Below, one piece after another: positions 8,086 to 17,337 of a stretch of 52,018 nucleotides of DNA. Below the pieces are notes generated by a model. That model saw nothing but the letters and a program-made list of their open reading frames with translations, was not told the DNA's origin and did not search any database. How positions within the stretch are numbered: position 1 is the stretch's first letter; every line of letters begins with the position of its first letter. The DNA comes from Acholeplasma sp. CAG:878 (GTDB lineage Bacteria > Bacillota_I > Bacilli_A > RF39 > UBA660). The translations under genes were made by a program, and so were the position numbers. The DNA lies in NCBI GenBank assembly GCA_000432255.1, contig HF989912.1, positions 1-52,018 of the forward strand, in the 5' to 3' direction.

Positions 8086-8176
8086 GTTTGCAACTTTTTA
8101 CAAGTATTTTTTGTAAAGTTTTTAAAAAGTGATTTTTATAAAAAGTATTTGGTGAAATAAAATTTTTACAAGTAAA

Positions 8177-8202
8177 AGAAATTAGAATTTCTGATTTTTT
8201 TT
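8177..8202 (+). terminator. Terminator after the HAM1-family gene
   Basis: AGAAAT (8177-8182), loop TAGA, ATTTCT (8187-8192), then GATTTTTTTT. A second imperfect hairpin (AACTTT...AAAGTT with TTTTT) lies upstream at about 8092-8124. Confidence 0.65.
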
Positions 8203-8214
8203 ATTTATAAAATG

Positions 8215-8244
8215 TTTACATTTATATATAAATTGTGGTATAAT
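8215..8244 (+). promoter_or_regulatory. Promoter of typA
   Basis: TTTACA (8215-8220), 18-base spacer, extended TGGTATAAT with TATAAT at 8239-8244; the start codon is 22 bases downstream, leaving a very short leader. Confidence 0.75.
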
Positions 8245-8265
8245 CATTCGGTCGGAAGTGATTTT

Positions 8266-10065
8266 ATGGAAAAAAAGAATATAGCAATTATTGCCCATGT
8301 TGACCATGGCAAAACAACACTAGTTGATAAGTTATTATCAAGTTCAGGTACATTTAGAGATAATGAAACTGTAGTAGATAGAGTAATGGATTCAAATGAC
8401 ATTGAAAGAGAAAGAGGAATTACTATCCTTGCTAAAACAACTGCAATCAATTATAAGAACTATCGAATTAATATATTAGACACACCAGGACATGCTGATT
8501 TTGGTGGTGAGGTTGAAAGAATTATGAATATGGTTGATGGTGTTTTATTAGTTGTTGATGCCTACGAAGGAACTATGCCACAAACAAGATTTGTACTTAA
8601 AAAAGCTTTAGAAGCAGGAGTAAAACCAATTGTTGTTGTCAATAAAATAGATAAAGATACAGCTAGACCTAAGGAAGTTATTGATGAGGTATTAGAATTA
8701 TTTATTGATTTAGGAGCTAATGATTCTCAATTAGATTTTCCTATATTATATACATCAGCAATTAAAGGAACAAGTGGATATACATTTACTGAACAACAAA
8801 ATACTATGGCGCCTATATTAGATACTATTATTGATTATATCCCATCACCTAAAATTGAAGAAGGAAGTCTTCAATTCCAACCAGCATTATTAGATTATAA
8901 TGATTATGTAGGAAGAATTGGAATTGGTGTTGTAAAAAGAGGAAAAATAAAAGTAAACCAAATGGTATCATGTGTAAGACTAGATGGTAGTATTAAACAA
9001 TTTAGAATACAAAAATTATATGGTTTTTTAGGATTAAAAAGAATTGAAATAGAAGAAGCCGAAGCTGGAGATATAATTGCAATTGCTGGATTAAGTGATA
9101 TAAGTGTTGGGGAAACTATTTGTGAAATAGGAAAAGAAGAAGCACTACCTCATTTAAGAATTGATGAACCAACTCTACAAATGGAATTTGGAGTTAATAC
9201 TAGTCCATTTTGTGGAAGAGAAGGTAAGTTATTAACAGCAAGTAAAATAAGAGAAAGATTGTTTAAAGAAACCGAAAGAGATGTATCATTAAAAGTAAAT
9301 GACAAAGATAATGAAACTTGGGTAGTAAGTGGTAGAGGAGAACTACACTTAGCTATTTTAATTGAAAATATGCGAAGAGAAGGATTTGAACTTCAAGTTT
9401 CAAAACCACAAATCATTGAAAAAGTAATTGATGATATTAGATGCGAGCCATATGAAGATGTTCAAATGGATGTTAGTGATGAGTGTGTCGGTGTTGTAAT
9501 AGAAGCTCTAGGTCACCGTGGTGGTAAAATGATAAATATGCACAATGTTAATGGAACAACTAGATTAAATTATCAAGTACCATCAAGAGGGTTGATTGGT
9601 TTTATGACTGAATTTATGACATTAACTAAAGGATATGGACTATATTCTCATCGTTTTAGTGAATACTTACCTATGAGCGATGGTGAAATTGGAAGTAGAA
9701 CAAATGGAGTTTTAGTTTCAATGGAAAATGGAAAAGCTACAGCATATTCACTTGGAAACTTAGAAGATAGAGGAGTTATGTTTATCGAACCTGGTACAGA
9801 TGTATATGAAGGTATGATAGTAGGAGAGAATAATCATGATAATGACCTTGCTGTTAATGTTGTTAAAGGAAAACAATTAACTAATACAAGAAGTGCTGGA
9901 AAAGACCATACAGTAGTTTTAAAAAGACCTCGTGTTATGAGTTTAGAAAAATGTATTGATTTTATCAATGATGATGAATTAGTTGAAATCACACCATTGA
10001 ATTACCGTTTAAGAAAAAGAATATTAAATACTCAAGAAAGAAAAAAATATGATAGTAAAAAATAA
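8266..10065 (+). CDS. typA: Ribosome-associated translational GTPase TypA/BipA
   Basis: Translation-factor GTPase that acts on 50S assembly and stress or cold adaptation. The start at 8266 gives MEKKNIAIIAHVDHGKTTLV (G1 motif AHVDHGKT), then RGITILAK, DTPGHADFGGEVER (G3), NKIDKD (G4), EF-Tu-like domain II, EF-G-like domains and the BipA-specific C-terminus containing GLIGFMTEFMTLTKGYG and GVLVSMENGKATAYSLGNLEDRG (quoted here as motif region at about residues 440-510). Length 599 is normal. A longer upstream frame would overlap the promoter and is rejected. The end overlaps a bidirectional terminator shared with yqfQ. Confidence 0.96.
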   Translation: MEKKNIAIIAHVDHGKTTLVDKLLSSSGTFRDNETVVDRVMDSNDIERERGITILAKTTAINYKNYRINILDTPGHADFGGEVERIMNMVDGVLLVVDAYEGTMPQTRFVLKKALEAGVKPIVVVNKIDKDTARPKEVIDEVLELFIDLGANDSQLDFPILYTSAIKGTSGYTFTEQQNTMAPILDTIIDYIPSPKIEEGSLQFQPALLDYNDYVGRIGIGVVKRGKIKVNQMVSCVRLDGSIKQFRIQKLYGFLGLKRIEIEEAEAGDIIAIAGLSDISVGETICEIGKEEALPHLRIDEPTLQMEFGVNTSPFCGREGKLLTASKIRERLFKETERDVSLKVNDKDNETWVVSGRGELHLAILIENMRREGFELQVSKPQIIEKVIDDIRCEPYEDVQMDVSDECVGVVIEALGHRGGKMINMHNVNGTTRLNYQVPSRGLIGFMTEFMTLTKGYGLYSHRFSEYLPMSDGEIGSRTNGVLVSMENGKATAYSLGNLEDRGVMFIEPGTDVYEGMIVGENNHDNDLAVNVVKGKQLTNTRSAGKDHTVVLKRPRVMSLEKCIDFINDDELVEITPLNYRLRKRILNTQERKKYDSKK

Positions 10066-10088
10066 AACTTCAGAAATCCTGAAGTTTT
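10064..10088. terminator. Bidirectional terminator between typA and yqfQ
   Basis: AAAACTTCAG (10064-10073) and CTGAAGTTTT (10079-10088) form a perfect 10-bp stem. Confidence 0.85.
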
Positions 10089-10089
10089 A

Positions 10090-10425
10090 CTATGCAAAAA
10101 ATACTGGGTTATTATTTTCTACTATTTTTTTTGAATTGTTTTGTTCAGTTGTTTGTTCATTTTGTTTGTTAGTTTTAACGTTATTGCTTGAAATATCCAC
10201 TTTTTTAAATTCATTCATTACTCTAAACATCGTTTTGGCGTTATTAATAATAGGTTTTGCTTGCTTTACAAGTGGAATTGCTTGATTAACAACATTCAAA
10301 GTTTTTTGAGTACCACTTAGTATTGAACCCCATTTAATATTACCTAGTAAGCCCCTTAGTCCAGTCCTAGTAGGAACACTAGCCATAGCGTAAGGCATTT
10401 GAAAATAAGGATAATAATAATTCAT
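10090..10425 (-). CDS. yqfQ: YqfQ-like sporulation-associated protein
   Basis: Small protein of 111 residues of the YqfQ/VrrA family found in endospore formers; its function is not defined, and a coat-related role is usually inferred. It has a tyrosine-rich N-terminus (MNYYYPYFQMPYAM), a GLRGLLGNIKWGSILSGTQK core, and repeated amphipathic segments (NVVNQAIPLVKQAKPIINNA) that match the family pattern; the C-terminal 35 residues are N/K/Q-rich and disordered. The neighbourhood with nfo and yqfT reproduces Bacillus yqfQ-yqfS-yqfT. A CATATAATA element upstream fits a mother-cell sigma factor. Confidence 0.75.
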   Translation of the reverse strand: MNYYYPYFQMPYAMASVPTRTGLRGLLGNIKWGSILSGTQKTLNVVNQAIPLVKQAKPIINNAKTMFRVMNEFKKVDISSNNVKTNKQNEQTTEQNNSKKIVENNNPVFFA

Positions 10426-10442
10426 AATCCACCTCTTTAAAA

Positions 10443-10451
10443 TATTATATG
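10443..10451 (-). promoter_or_regulatory. Candidate sigma-K/sigma-E -10 element of yqfQ
   Basis: Minus strand CATATAATA matches CATAnnnTA; an AC dinucleotide lies 15 bases upstream, one short of the usual 16-17. The same bases contain TATAAT, so a sigma-A reading is possible, but no good -35 is seen. Confidence 0.35.
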
Positions 10452-10468
10452 GTTTTTTAAAAAAAAGT

Positions 10469-10496
10469 TTTACATTTTGTGATTTTATGGTATAAT
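10469..10496 (+). promoter_or_regulatory. Promoter of the gspF-pilD pair
   Basis: TTTACA (10469-10474), 16-base spacer, extended TGGTATAAT with TATAAT at 10491-10496. Confidence 0.65.
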
Positions 10497-10536
10497 CTTT
10501 TATAGAGAGTAGAAGAGGGATTGAGTGGTGAGTTAA

Positions 10537-12390
10537 GTGAAAGTACCAAAGTTTTTGAAACCAATTGTTTTTGTATTAAAATTGCCTATTATGTTGATTA
10601 AATATTGCAATATAGGGCTATTTTTCACTTTATATTATTTTATTGATATTGTTTTAAGAATCATAACAGGGTTATTTAAGTATCTATTTATAGGATTTGT
10701 AGTAATATGTAGATATTTATATAGATTTATTAGATATGTGGGAATGGGAATAGCTTCTCTTTTAATTGTACCTATTAACTTAATAATTAAATTTATTAAG
10801 AACAAGAAACAAAAACAACAAGAATTATTAAAGAAAAACGAAGAAGCAAAAGAAAGAAATAAATTAATCGAAGAAGAAAATAAAAAACGATTAAAAGAAG
10901 TTAAAAAAACAGAATTTGAAGAATTAATTGAACAACAAAAGAACAAAAATATGGCCGAAGATTTAAATAATAATGTTAAGGTATCAGAAAAGAAAACTTT
11001 TGGTCAAAAATTAAATGCTTTAGTTGAAAAATTTAACAAGAAAGTCAAAGATTGGTGGGCAAACACACCGTTTGCTAAGAATAAAGCTAAGAAAAATGAT
11101 ATTAATAGACAAGCATTATTATTAGACCTAACAGGTGATGATGCTAAGAAGAGTAATCAAAAAATAACATTTAAATATGTCGCTAAAAGTCCAGAAGGAA
11201 ATATAATTAAAGGTTATTTTCCTGCTTATTCTAAGGTAGAAGTTCATTCATTCCTGTTAAGTGAAGGTAATGAAGTTTATAGTATTGAAACTAATAAATG
11301 GATTCAACAACTTCATCCAGCAGATGTTAATAGTAAATCTAACAAAATAAAAACAAAAGATTTGATTTTCTTTATAACACAATTATCAACATATATTAAA
11401 GCTGGTATTCCTTTAGTTGAATCATTAAAAATTTTATCGAGACAATACAAAAATGCTAATTATCAAAGAATCTTTAGATCTTTAATATACGAATTAAGTA
11501 TGGGTGCAAGCCTATCTGATGCAATGGATAAGCAAGGTGTTGCTTTCCCTAAATTATTAATTAATATGGTTAAAGTATCAGAAATGACTGGAGAACTTCC
11601 AGAAGCACTAGATGATATGGCAGAATACTATACTGAAATTGATAGAACAAGAAAACAAATGATAACTGCATTAACTTACCCAGCAATTATCTTTGTAGTT
11701 GCAATTGCAGCAATCATATTTATTATGGTTTGGGTAGTTCCAAGATTCGTAACTATTTATAGTAGTATGGAAGGTGCAGAACTTCCTGGCATAACTCAAT
11801 TTGTATTGAATGCAAGTAAATTTTTACAAGAAAAATGGTTATGGTTAATTTTAGGAATAAGTTTATTTATACTTATATTTGTATATATGTATAAAAATAT
11901 CAAGTCATTTAGAACGTTTATTCAATATGTAATGATGCACTTACCAATAATTGGCCAAGTAGTTATTTATAACGAGGTCACAATGTTTACTAAAACATTC
12001 GCTTCATTACTTGCTCACAATGTATTTATTACAGATAGTATGGAAATTTTAAATAAAATTTCAAATAACGAAATTTATAAGTCATTAATACTAGATACAA
12101 TTACAAATTTAGCTAAAGGTGAAAAAATTTCATTAGCGTTCAATAATCACTGGGCTTTCCCAGTACCTGCTTATGAGATGATAGTAACTGGTGAGAAAAC
12201 AGGTCAATTACCAGAAATGATGGATAAAGTAGCTAAATATTATCAAGAGTTACATGCTAACTCAGTTACAAGAATTAAAACATTTGTTGAACCAATTATG
12301 ATTTTATTCTTAACAGTTATTGTTGGTGGAATTATATTATCAATCGTTATTCCAATGTTCAACTTATACAATCTTGTACAAAGTTATTAG
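10537..12390 (+). CDS. Type II secretion/type IV pilus inner-membrane protein F (GspF/PilC/ComGB family) with long N-terminal extension
   Basis: Inner-membrane platform protein for assembly of pilin-like fibres (DNA uptake or adhesion). The family core is at about residues 270-617 with two T2SSF domains: FITQLSTYIKAGIPLVESLK to VSEMTGELPEALDDMAEYY, then FTKTFASLLAHNVFITDSME to VTGEKTGQLPEMMDKVAKYY, each followed by hydrophobic helices. The first ~270 residues are not typical: several hydrophobic stretches (1-75), a K/E-rich coiled coil (80-140) and a linker domain. GTG at 10537 is used with GGTGA upstream. The prepilin peptidase follows 10 bases later; no assembly ATPase gene is present nearby. 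Confidence 0.88.
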   Translation: MKVPKFLKPIVFVLKLPIMLIKYCNIGLFFTLYYFIDIVLRIITGLFKYLFIGFVVICRYLYRFIRYVGMGIASLLIVPINLIIKFIKNKKQKQQELLKKNEEAKERNKLIEEENKKRLKEVKKTEFEELIEQQKNKNMAEDLNNNVKVSEKKTFGQKLNALVEKFNKKVKDWWANTPFAKNKAKKNDINRQALLLDLTGDDAKKSNQKITFKYVAKSPEGNIIKGYFPAYSKVEVHSFLLSEGNEVYSIETNKWIQQLHPADVNSKSNKIKTKDLIFFITQLSTYIKAGIPLVESLKILSRQYKNANYQRIFRSLIYELSMGASLSDAMDKQGVAFPKLLINMVKVSEMTGELPEALDDMAEYYTEIDRTRKQMITALTYPAIIFVVAIAAIIFIMVWVVPRFVTIYSSMEGAELPGITQFVLNASKFLQEKWLWLILGISLFILIFVYMYKNIKSFRTFIQYVMMHLPIIGQVVIYNEVTMFTKTFASLLAHNVFITDSMEILNKISNNEIYKSLILDTITNLAKGEKISLAFNNHWAFPVPAYEMIVTGEKTGQLPEMMDKVAKYYQELHANSVTRIKTFVEPIMILFLTVIVGGIILSIVIPMFNLYNLVQSY

Positions 12391-12400
12391 GAGGGTTTTG

Positions 12401-13168
12401 ATGGAAGTAAGTATTGCAATAGGGTTCCTATTATTAGGAATGTTATTTGGCTCATTCTACCACGTTGTTGGATATAGAATGTCTAGGGGTGAATCTTTTG
12501 TATTTCCACCTAGTCATTGTCCTAACTGTAATCATAAATTAGGACCGTTAGAATTAATACCGGTCCTTTCTTTTTTGTTACAAAAGGGAAAATGTAAAGA
12601 ATGCAAAGCTAAAATATCTTGGTTTTATCCAATCGCTGAATTATTGTGTGGAATATTATTTATGCTTTGTTATTTATCATTTGGATTAAGTTTAAAATTA
12701 TTAATAGCTCTAACTTTTATTTCAATGTTAATCATAATAATATTTAGTGATATTTATTATATGATTATCGAAGATAAAGTTTTAATCTTTTTCGGAATTT
12801 TATTAATAATTGAACTTTATTTCTTAAAAGGATTTCAAGGTTTATTATATTCTCTATTAGATGGCGCAATCTGTTTTGTAGTAATGTTATTGATTAAATT
12901 ATTAGGCGATAAAATGTTTAAAAAAGAATCGATGGGTGGTGGAGATATAAAGTTAATGTTTATAATTGGATTGGTACTTGGATGGGGATTAGGTTTAATA
13001 AACATCTTTGTAGCTTCCGTAATTGCATTACCTATATCTTGTATAATTTTATATAAAAATGCTGACCATGTAATTCCGTTTGGACCATTTTTAGCTCTAG
13101 GTTCAATGATTTTGTTATTAAGCAAGGTTGATATTAACTGGATAATTAATACAATAGTTTTAAGATAA
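12401..13168 (+). CDS. Prepilin peptidase (A24 leader peptidase/methylase, PilD/ComC family)
   Basis: Aspartic membrane protease that cleaves the leader of type IV pilin-like proteins after Gly and usually methylates the new N-terminus. The N-terminal domain has two zinc-type CxxC pairs (CPNC, CKEC) after GSFYHVVGYRMSRGES. The peptidase domain has the two catalytic Asp motifs, FSDIYYMIIED and MGGGDIKL. Eight or so transmembrane segments; 255 residues is normal. ATG 12401 follows GGAGGG. It is co-transcribed with the GspF-type gene. Its likely substrate class is shown by the pilin-like pseudogene at 40716, which carries a KGFTLIE cleavage site. Confidence 0.93.
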   Translation: MEVSIAIGFLLLGMLFGSFYHVVGYRMSRGESFVFPPSHCPNCNHKLGPLELIPVLSFLLQKGKCKECKAKISWFYPIAELLCGILFMLCYLSFGLSLKLLIALTFISMLIIIIFSDIYYMIIEDKVLIFFGILLIIELYFLKGFQGLLYSLLDGAICFVVMLLIKLLGDKMFKKESMGGGDIKLMFIIGLVLGWGLGLINIFVASVIALPISCIILYKNADHVIPFGPFLALGSMILLLSKVDINWIINTIVLR

Positions 13169-13171
13169 GTT

Positions 13172-13200
13172 AAAAACTATCAGAAAGTTGATAGTTTTTT
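13172..13200 (+). terminator. Terminator after prepilin peptidase
   Basis: AAAAACTATCA (13172-13182), 6-base loop, TGATAGTTTTTT (13189-13200). Confidence 0.85.
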
Positions 13201-13247
13201 TAAGTTTTTAATAAATAAATGTTATAATAATTAGAGGAAGTGATAAT

Positions 13248-14138
13248 ATGTTAATAATTGGTTCACACGTTTCATTTAATAAAAATGAACAACTATTAGG
13301 TTCAGTTAATGAAGCATTAAGTTATAATGCAAATGTATTAATGTTATATACAGGGGCGCCTCAAAATACTACTAGAAATCCTATAAATTTAGAATTAAAA
13401 GAAAAAGCTTATGAATTGATTAAAAAAAATAATTTACAAATTGTAGTTCATGCTCCTTATATTATTAATATGGCAAATGATAAAAACTTTGATTTTAATG
13501 TTCAATTTTTAAAAGATGAAATTAAAAGAGTAGAGGAATTAGGTTTAGAAATATTAGTTATTCATCCTGGAAGTCATGTTAATTTAGGAATAGAAAAGGG
13601 TATAAAAAATATAATAAATACATTAAATCAAAGTATAACAAGTGAACAAAAAGTTATAGTTTGTCTAGAAACTATGGCTGGAAAAGGTAGTGAATTGGGA
13701 ACTGACTTTGAACAATTAAGCCAAATAATAAATAATATTGAACTAAAAGATAAAATAGGATTATGTCTAGATACATGTCATTTGAATGATGCTGGGTATG
13801 ATATTAGTGATTTTGATAAAATTTTAGATGAAATTGCTCTTAAAATAGGTTTAGATAAAGTTAAATGTGTCCATATTAATGATAGTAAAAATATAATAGG
13901 AACTCACAAAGATAGACATGAAAATATTGGCTTAGGAACAATAGGTTTTGAAAATTTAATTAACATTATTTATAATGAAAGACTAAAAGATGTTCCTAAA
14001 ATATTAGAAACACCTTATGTAATAAATCCTTGTACTAACAAAAAAGAGTACCCACCATATAAATTTGAAATTGAAATGATTAAAAATAAAAAAATGAATA
14101 AAAACTTATTAAATGATATTATAACTTATTATAAATAA
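13248..14138 (+). CDS. nfo: Endonuclease IV (AP endonuclease) Nfo
   Basis: Zinc-dependent AP endonuclease of base excision repair, also relevant to spore DNA repair. TIM-barrel landmarks: IGSHVSF, VHAPYIINMA, VIHPGSHVN, CLETMAGKGSE, GLCLDTCHLNDAGYD and CVHINDSKN followed by HKDRHENIGLG, which supply the His/Glu/Asp metal ligands. Length 296 is normal; GGAAGTGATAAT precedes the ATG. The 3' end overlaps the convergent yqfT gene by 10 bases, as expected for the Bacillus yqfS-yqfT neighbourhood. Confidence 0.95.
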   Translation: MLIIGSHVSFNKNEQLLGSVNEALSYNANVLMLYTGAPQNTTRNPINLELKEKAYELIKKNNLQIVVHAPYIINMANDKNFDFNVQFLKDEIKRVEELGLEILVIHPGSHVNLGIEKGIKNIINTLNQSITSEQKVIVCLETMAGKGSELGTDFEQLSQIINNIELKDKIGLCLDTCHLNDAGYDISDFDKILDEIALKIGLDKVKCVHINDSKNIIGTHKDRHENIGLGTIGFENLINIIYNERLKDVPKILETPYVINPCTNKKEYPPYKFEIEMIKNKKMNKNLLNDIITYYK

Positions 14139-14383
14139 CGATTTTTAAAAAACACATATAAATTTTCTATTTTTTGATAAGTTTGTAAATCTAGTTTTTC
14201 TTTTAATTCGTCTAATAAACCTCTAGGATTTCCAAATACAATAGTTTTCCAATTATTAACTATTTTGTTATATAACATTTCAACTTCATCTTGATTTAAA
14301 TTAACTCCATTTTTAACTGCAAAATTGGATACATCATTAATTGTCATTCTACTTACATATTGTTCTATTAACCTTTCTTTCAT
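14129..14383 (-). CDS. YqfT-like DUF2624 protein
   Basis: Small helical protein of 84 residues. The pattern of short helices (MTINDVSNFAVKNGVNLNQD, LYNKIVNNWKTIV, GNPRGLLDELKEKLD) resembles DUF2624/YqfT, a family next to nfo in Bacillus and of unknown function. ATG 14383 is chosen because the GAGGTG ribosome site (complement) includes the alternative GTG start at 14389. It is convergent with, and overlaps, nfo. Identification rests on both pattern and synteny. Confidence 0.6.
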   Translation of the reverse strand: MKERLIEQYVSRMTINDVSNFAVKNGVNLNQDEVEMLYNKIVNNWKTIVFGNPRGLLDELKEKLDLQTYQKIENLYVFFKNRYL

Positions 14384-14463
14384 AAACACCTCTATATATT
14401 ATATGTTAAGTTTGTAGAATAATGTTTAAATAGAAAAATAAAATAAAACTAAGGAGGTAATAT

Positions 14464-15075
14464 ATGTATAATTTAAAACCATTAAATTATAATTCTCTAG
14501 AACCAGTTTTGAGTTCAAATACGATTAATACACACTATGATTCTCATTATAAGAAGTATATGAGCAATTTAAATAATTTACTTACTAAGAATAATTATGA
14601 TTATAGATATACGAAAGAAGAATTAGTAGGGCATATTGATATTTTTCCTATTGATGATAGGGATGATATACTTTATAATTTAGGTGGTGTTTTAAACCAT
14701 GAATTGTATTTTGAAAATATGAGTCAGAATAAAAATGCCAAACCAACAGGCTTATTATTAGAAAAAATAAATAAGCAATATGGTTCTTATGAGAAATTTA
14801 AGGAAGAATTTATAAAAACCGCATCATATTTAGTTGGTTCTGGATATACATTTTTAGTTGTTAATAAAGAAAATGTCTTAGAAATAATTAACTTATCAAA
14901 TCAAGAAACACCATATTATTATAATTTAAAGCCAATTATGACAATTGATTTATGGGAACATGCTTATTATTTGGACTATAAAAACAACCGCAATTTATAT
15001 GTTAATAATTTTTTTTCAGTTGTAGATTTTAATATAATTGAAAAAAACTATGAAAAAGTACAAAAAGATATATAA
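14464..15075 (+). CDS. sodA: Superoxide dismutase (Fe/Mn family)
   Basis: Cytoplasmic enzyme that dismutates superoxide. All four metal ligands are present: H24 (THYDSHYKKYMSNLN), H79 (GGVLNHELYFENM), D162 and H166 (DLWEHAYYLDYKNNR). The second shell is unusual: GGVLNH replaces the common GGHxNH and GSGYTFLVV replaces GSGWxWLV, so the protein is diverged and its metal preference cannot be read with confidence. AAGGAGG precedes the ATG. The coding sequence overlaps the next gene (PBP2) by 26 bases; sodA-pbpA adjacency occurs in Bacillus. Confidence 0.9.
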   Translation: MYNLKPLNYNSLEPVLSSNTINTHYDSHYKKYMSNLNNLLTKNNYDYRYTKEELVGHIDIFPIDDRDDILYNLGGVLNHELYFENMSQNKNAKPTGLLLEKINKQYGSYEKFKEEFIKTASYLVGSGYTFLVVNKENVLEIINLSNQETPYYYNLKPIMTIDLWEHAYYLDYKNNRNLYVNNFFSVVDFNIIEKNYEKVQKDI

Positions 15076-17107
15076 AATAAATTATATAAATAACAAAGAA
15101 ATAAAAGAAACGATTGAAAAAAGATATAACATATTAATATTTATAATAATTGCAATAATGCTTGTTTTATTAGTTAATTTATTGGTAGTTCAAGTTTTTA
15201 AACATAATTTTTATGTTAATAAAATAGAAATGCTTAAAAATAGTTATGTAACGTCTAAAAGTGCTCCAAGAGGAAGAATATATGATAGAAATGGTGTTTT
15301 AATTGTTGATAATGAACCAGTAAAAGTTATTTTTTATAAAAAAAAGAACAATGTTACAACAAAAGAAGAAATAGAAATGGCTATAAAAGTGGCGGATTTA
15401 ATTGATATTGATTATAAAAATGTAGTTGAAGATGATTTAAGAACATTTTGGGTAAAACAAAATAAAGAAGAAGCAAGTTTAAAAATAACAGAAGAAGAAT
15501 GGGAATTAGTTAGTATGCGTAAGCTAACTTTAGATGACATTTATAATTTAAAAAAGGAAAGAGTAAGTGAGGAAGAATTAAAAACTGTTTCTAGCAAAGC
15601 TGCTTATATTTATAAACTTATGAATCAAGGTTATAGTTATGATGAAAAAGTAATTAAAAAAACTGATGTTACAGATAAGGAATATGCAACTATTGCTTCT
15701 AATATTAATGTTTTAGAAGGTTTTGATGTTAGATTAGATTGGGTTAGAACTTATCCTTATGGAAATACCTTTAGAACTATTTTAGGTAATGTATCAACCG
15801 ATGAAACTGGAATCCCTTATGAACTTAAAGATTATTATTTAAATTTAGGGTATGAATTGAATGATAGAGTTGGAACGAGTTATTTAGAATATCAATATGA
15901 ATCAGTTTTAAAAGGTGAAAAATCAGTTTATCAATTGGTTAATGGTGAGAAAAGATTAATTAAAGAAGGCAGTCGTGGTAATGATATAATGTTAACAATT
16001 GATATAAAGTTACAAAAAGAAATAGAATCTATTTTGGAAGAAGAATTGTTAACTGCTATGAGTGAACCTAATACAAGATATTTGAATAAAGCATATGCTA
16101 TTATAAGTGAACCTAAAACAGGTGAAATACTTGCTATGGCCGGTAAAGAAATAGTTAAAAAAGATGGTAAATATGTTTTTTATGATTATACACCTGGAGT
16201 AATAACTTCGCCTGTAGTTGTTGGTTCTGTTGTTAAGGGAGCATCTAATATTGTTGGATATAATACAGGTAATCTTGAAATTGGTGAAAAAAGAGATGAT
16301 AAATGTATAAAAATAGCAGCAACGCCACTTAAATGTTCTTGGACTTCACTTGGGACTATGGATGATGTATTGGCTTTAAGATATTCTTCGAATGTTTTTC
16401 AATTTAAAACAGCTATAAAAGTTGGTGGTGGGGTATATGAATACAATAAACCGCTTAATATAAACAAAGAAGCTTTTGAAATTTATAGAAAAATTTTTGC
16501 TGAATTTGGACTTGGTGTTAAAACTGGAATTGATTTACCAGTTGAAAGTTTAGGATATAAAGGTACTAGCAAATTAGCAGGTCATTTGTTAGACTTTGCA
16601 ATTGGACAATATGATACTTATACACCAATTCAATTAATGCAATACATAAATACTATAGCAAATGACGGAAATAGAACAAAACCATATTTGTTAAAAGCAA
16701 TTTATAAACCTACTAAAGATGGTTTAACTGATGTTTTATCAGTTACTAAACCAACTATTTTAAATAAAGTAAATACTGAAGATAAGTATTTAGATAGAGT
16801 AAGAGAAGGATTTAAAATGGTATTAGAACCTGGTGGGACGGGATATGGATATCTAGATAATAGTATAAAACCAGCCGGCAAAACAGGAACTGCTCAAGGT
16901 TTTATTGATACAGATAATGATGGAGTAGTTGATAAGGAAACTTTAACTAATACTTTTGCTGGCTATGCACCTTATGATGAACCTAAAGTTAGTTTTGTTG
17001 TAGTTACTCCAGATATCTATTATAATGAAGGAACCACTACTAGAACTAAGATAATTAAGCGAATTTCTACTAGAATTAGCAAAAAATACTTTGAATTATA
17101 CGAATAA
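15050..17107 (+). CDS. pbpA: Class B penicillin-binding protein (PBP2/PbpA-type transpeptidase)
   Basis: Monofunctional transpeptidase for side-wall elongation. It has a single N-terminal membrane anchor (about 25-50), the APRGRIYDRNG start of the dimerisation domain, and transpeptidase motifs SVVK (serine motif near residue 390), SSN and KTGTAQGF. The motif ADxL/ARYSSN region and the C-terminal AGYAPYDEPKVSFVVV are typical. The start at 15050 (ATG) overlaps sodA; an upstream TTG at 15038 is less likely. Synteny sodA-pbpA-rpmG supports an elongation rather than a division PBP. No beta-lactamase-inducible features were seen. Confidence 0.9.
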   Translation: MKKYKKIYKINYINNKEIKETIEKRYNILIFIIIAIMLVLLVNLLVVQVFKHNFYVNKIEMLKNSYVTSKSAPRGRIYDRNGVLIVDNEPVKVIFYKKKNNVTTKEEIEMAIKVADLIDIDYKNVVEDDLRTFWVKQNKEEASLKITEEEWELVSMRKLTLDDIYNLKKERVSEEELKTVSSKAAYIYKLMNQGYSYDEKVIKKTDVTDKEYATIASNINVLEGFDVRLDWVRTYPYGNTFRTILGNVSTDETGIPYELKDYYLNLGYELNDRVGTSYLEYQYESVLKGEKSVYQLVNGEKRLIKEGSRGNDIMLTIDIKLQKEIESILEEELLTAMSEPNTRYLNKAYAIISEPKTGEILAMAGKEIVKKDGKYVFYDYTPGVITSPVVVGSVVKGASNIVGYNTGNLEIGEKRDDKCIKIAATPLKCSWTSLGTMDDVLALRYSSNVFQFKTAIKVGGGVYEYNKPLNINKEAFEIYRKIFAEFGLGVKTGIDLPVESLGYKGTSKLAGHLLDFAIGQYDTYTPIQLMQYINTIANDGNRTKPYLLKAIYKPTKDGLTDVLSVTKPTILNKVNTEDKYLDRVREGFKMVLEPGGTGYGYLDNSIKPAGKTGTAQGFIDTDNDGVVDKETLTNTFAGYAPYDEPKVSFVVVTPDIYYNEGTTTRTKIIKRISTRISKKYFELYE

Positions 17108-17118
17108 TTTGGTATAAT
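17091..17118 (+). promoter_or_regulatory. Promoter of rpmG-efp
   Basis: TTGAAT (17091-17096) inside the pbpA 3' end, 16-base spacer, TATAAT (17113-17118) preceded by TTTGG. Confidence 0.65.
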
Positions 17119-17150
17119 GTTGTAAGTGGTTTAAAAGAAGGAGGTAAATT

Positions 17151-17318
17151 ATGGCTAAAAAAGGTGAAGCAAGAGAAAGAGTAACTCTTCAATGTACTGA
17201 ATGCAAAAACGAAAATTACCGTACAGAAAAAAACAAAAAGAACACTACTGACCGTTTAGAAATCAAAAAATTCTGTAAACATTGTAAGACAACTACAACT
17301 CATAAGGAGAAAAAATAA
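17151..17318 (+). CDS. rpmG: 50S ribosomal protein L33
   Basis: Large-subunit protein of 55 residues: MAKKGEARERVTLQCTECKN through KNTTDRLEIKKFCKHCK. Both zinc-ribbon pairs (CTEC and CKHC) are intact, so this is the zinc-binding (C+) paralog. GGAGGT lies 6 bases before the ATG. EF-P begins 20 bases after its stop, so the two genes probably share the promoter at 17091-17118. Confidence 0.95.
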   Translation: MAKKGEARERVTLQCTECKNENYRTEKNKKNTTDRLEIKKFCKHCKTTTTHKEKK

Positions 17319-17337
17319 TTTATAAGGAGGAGTTTAA

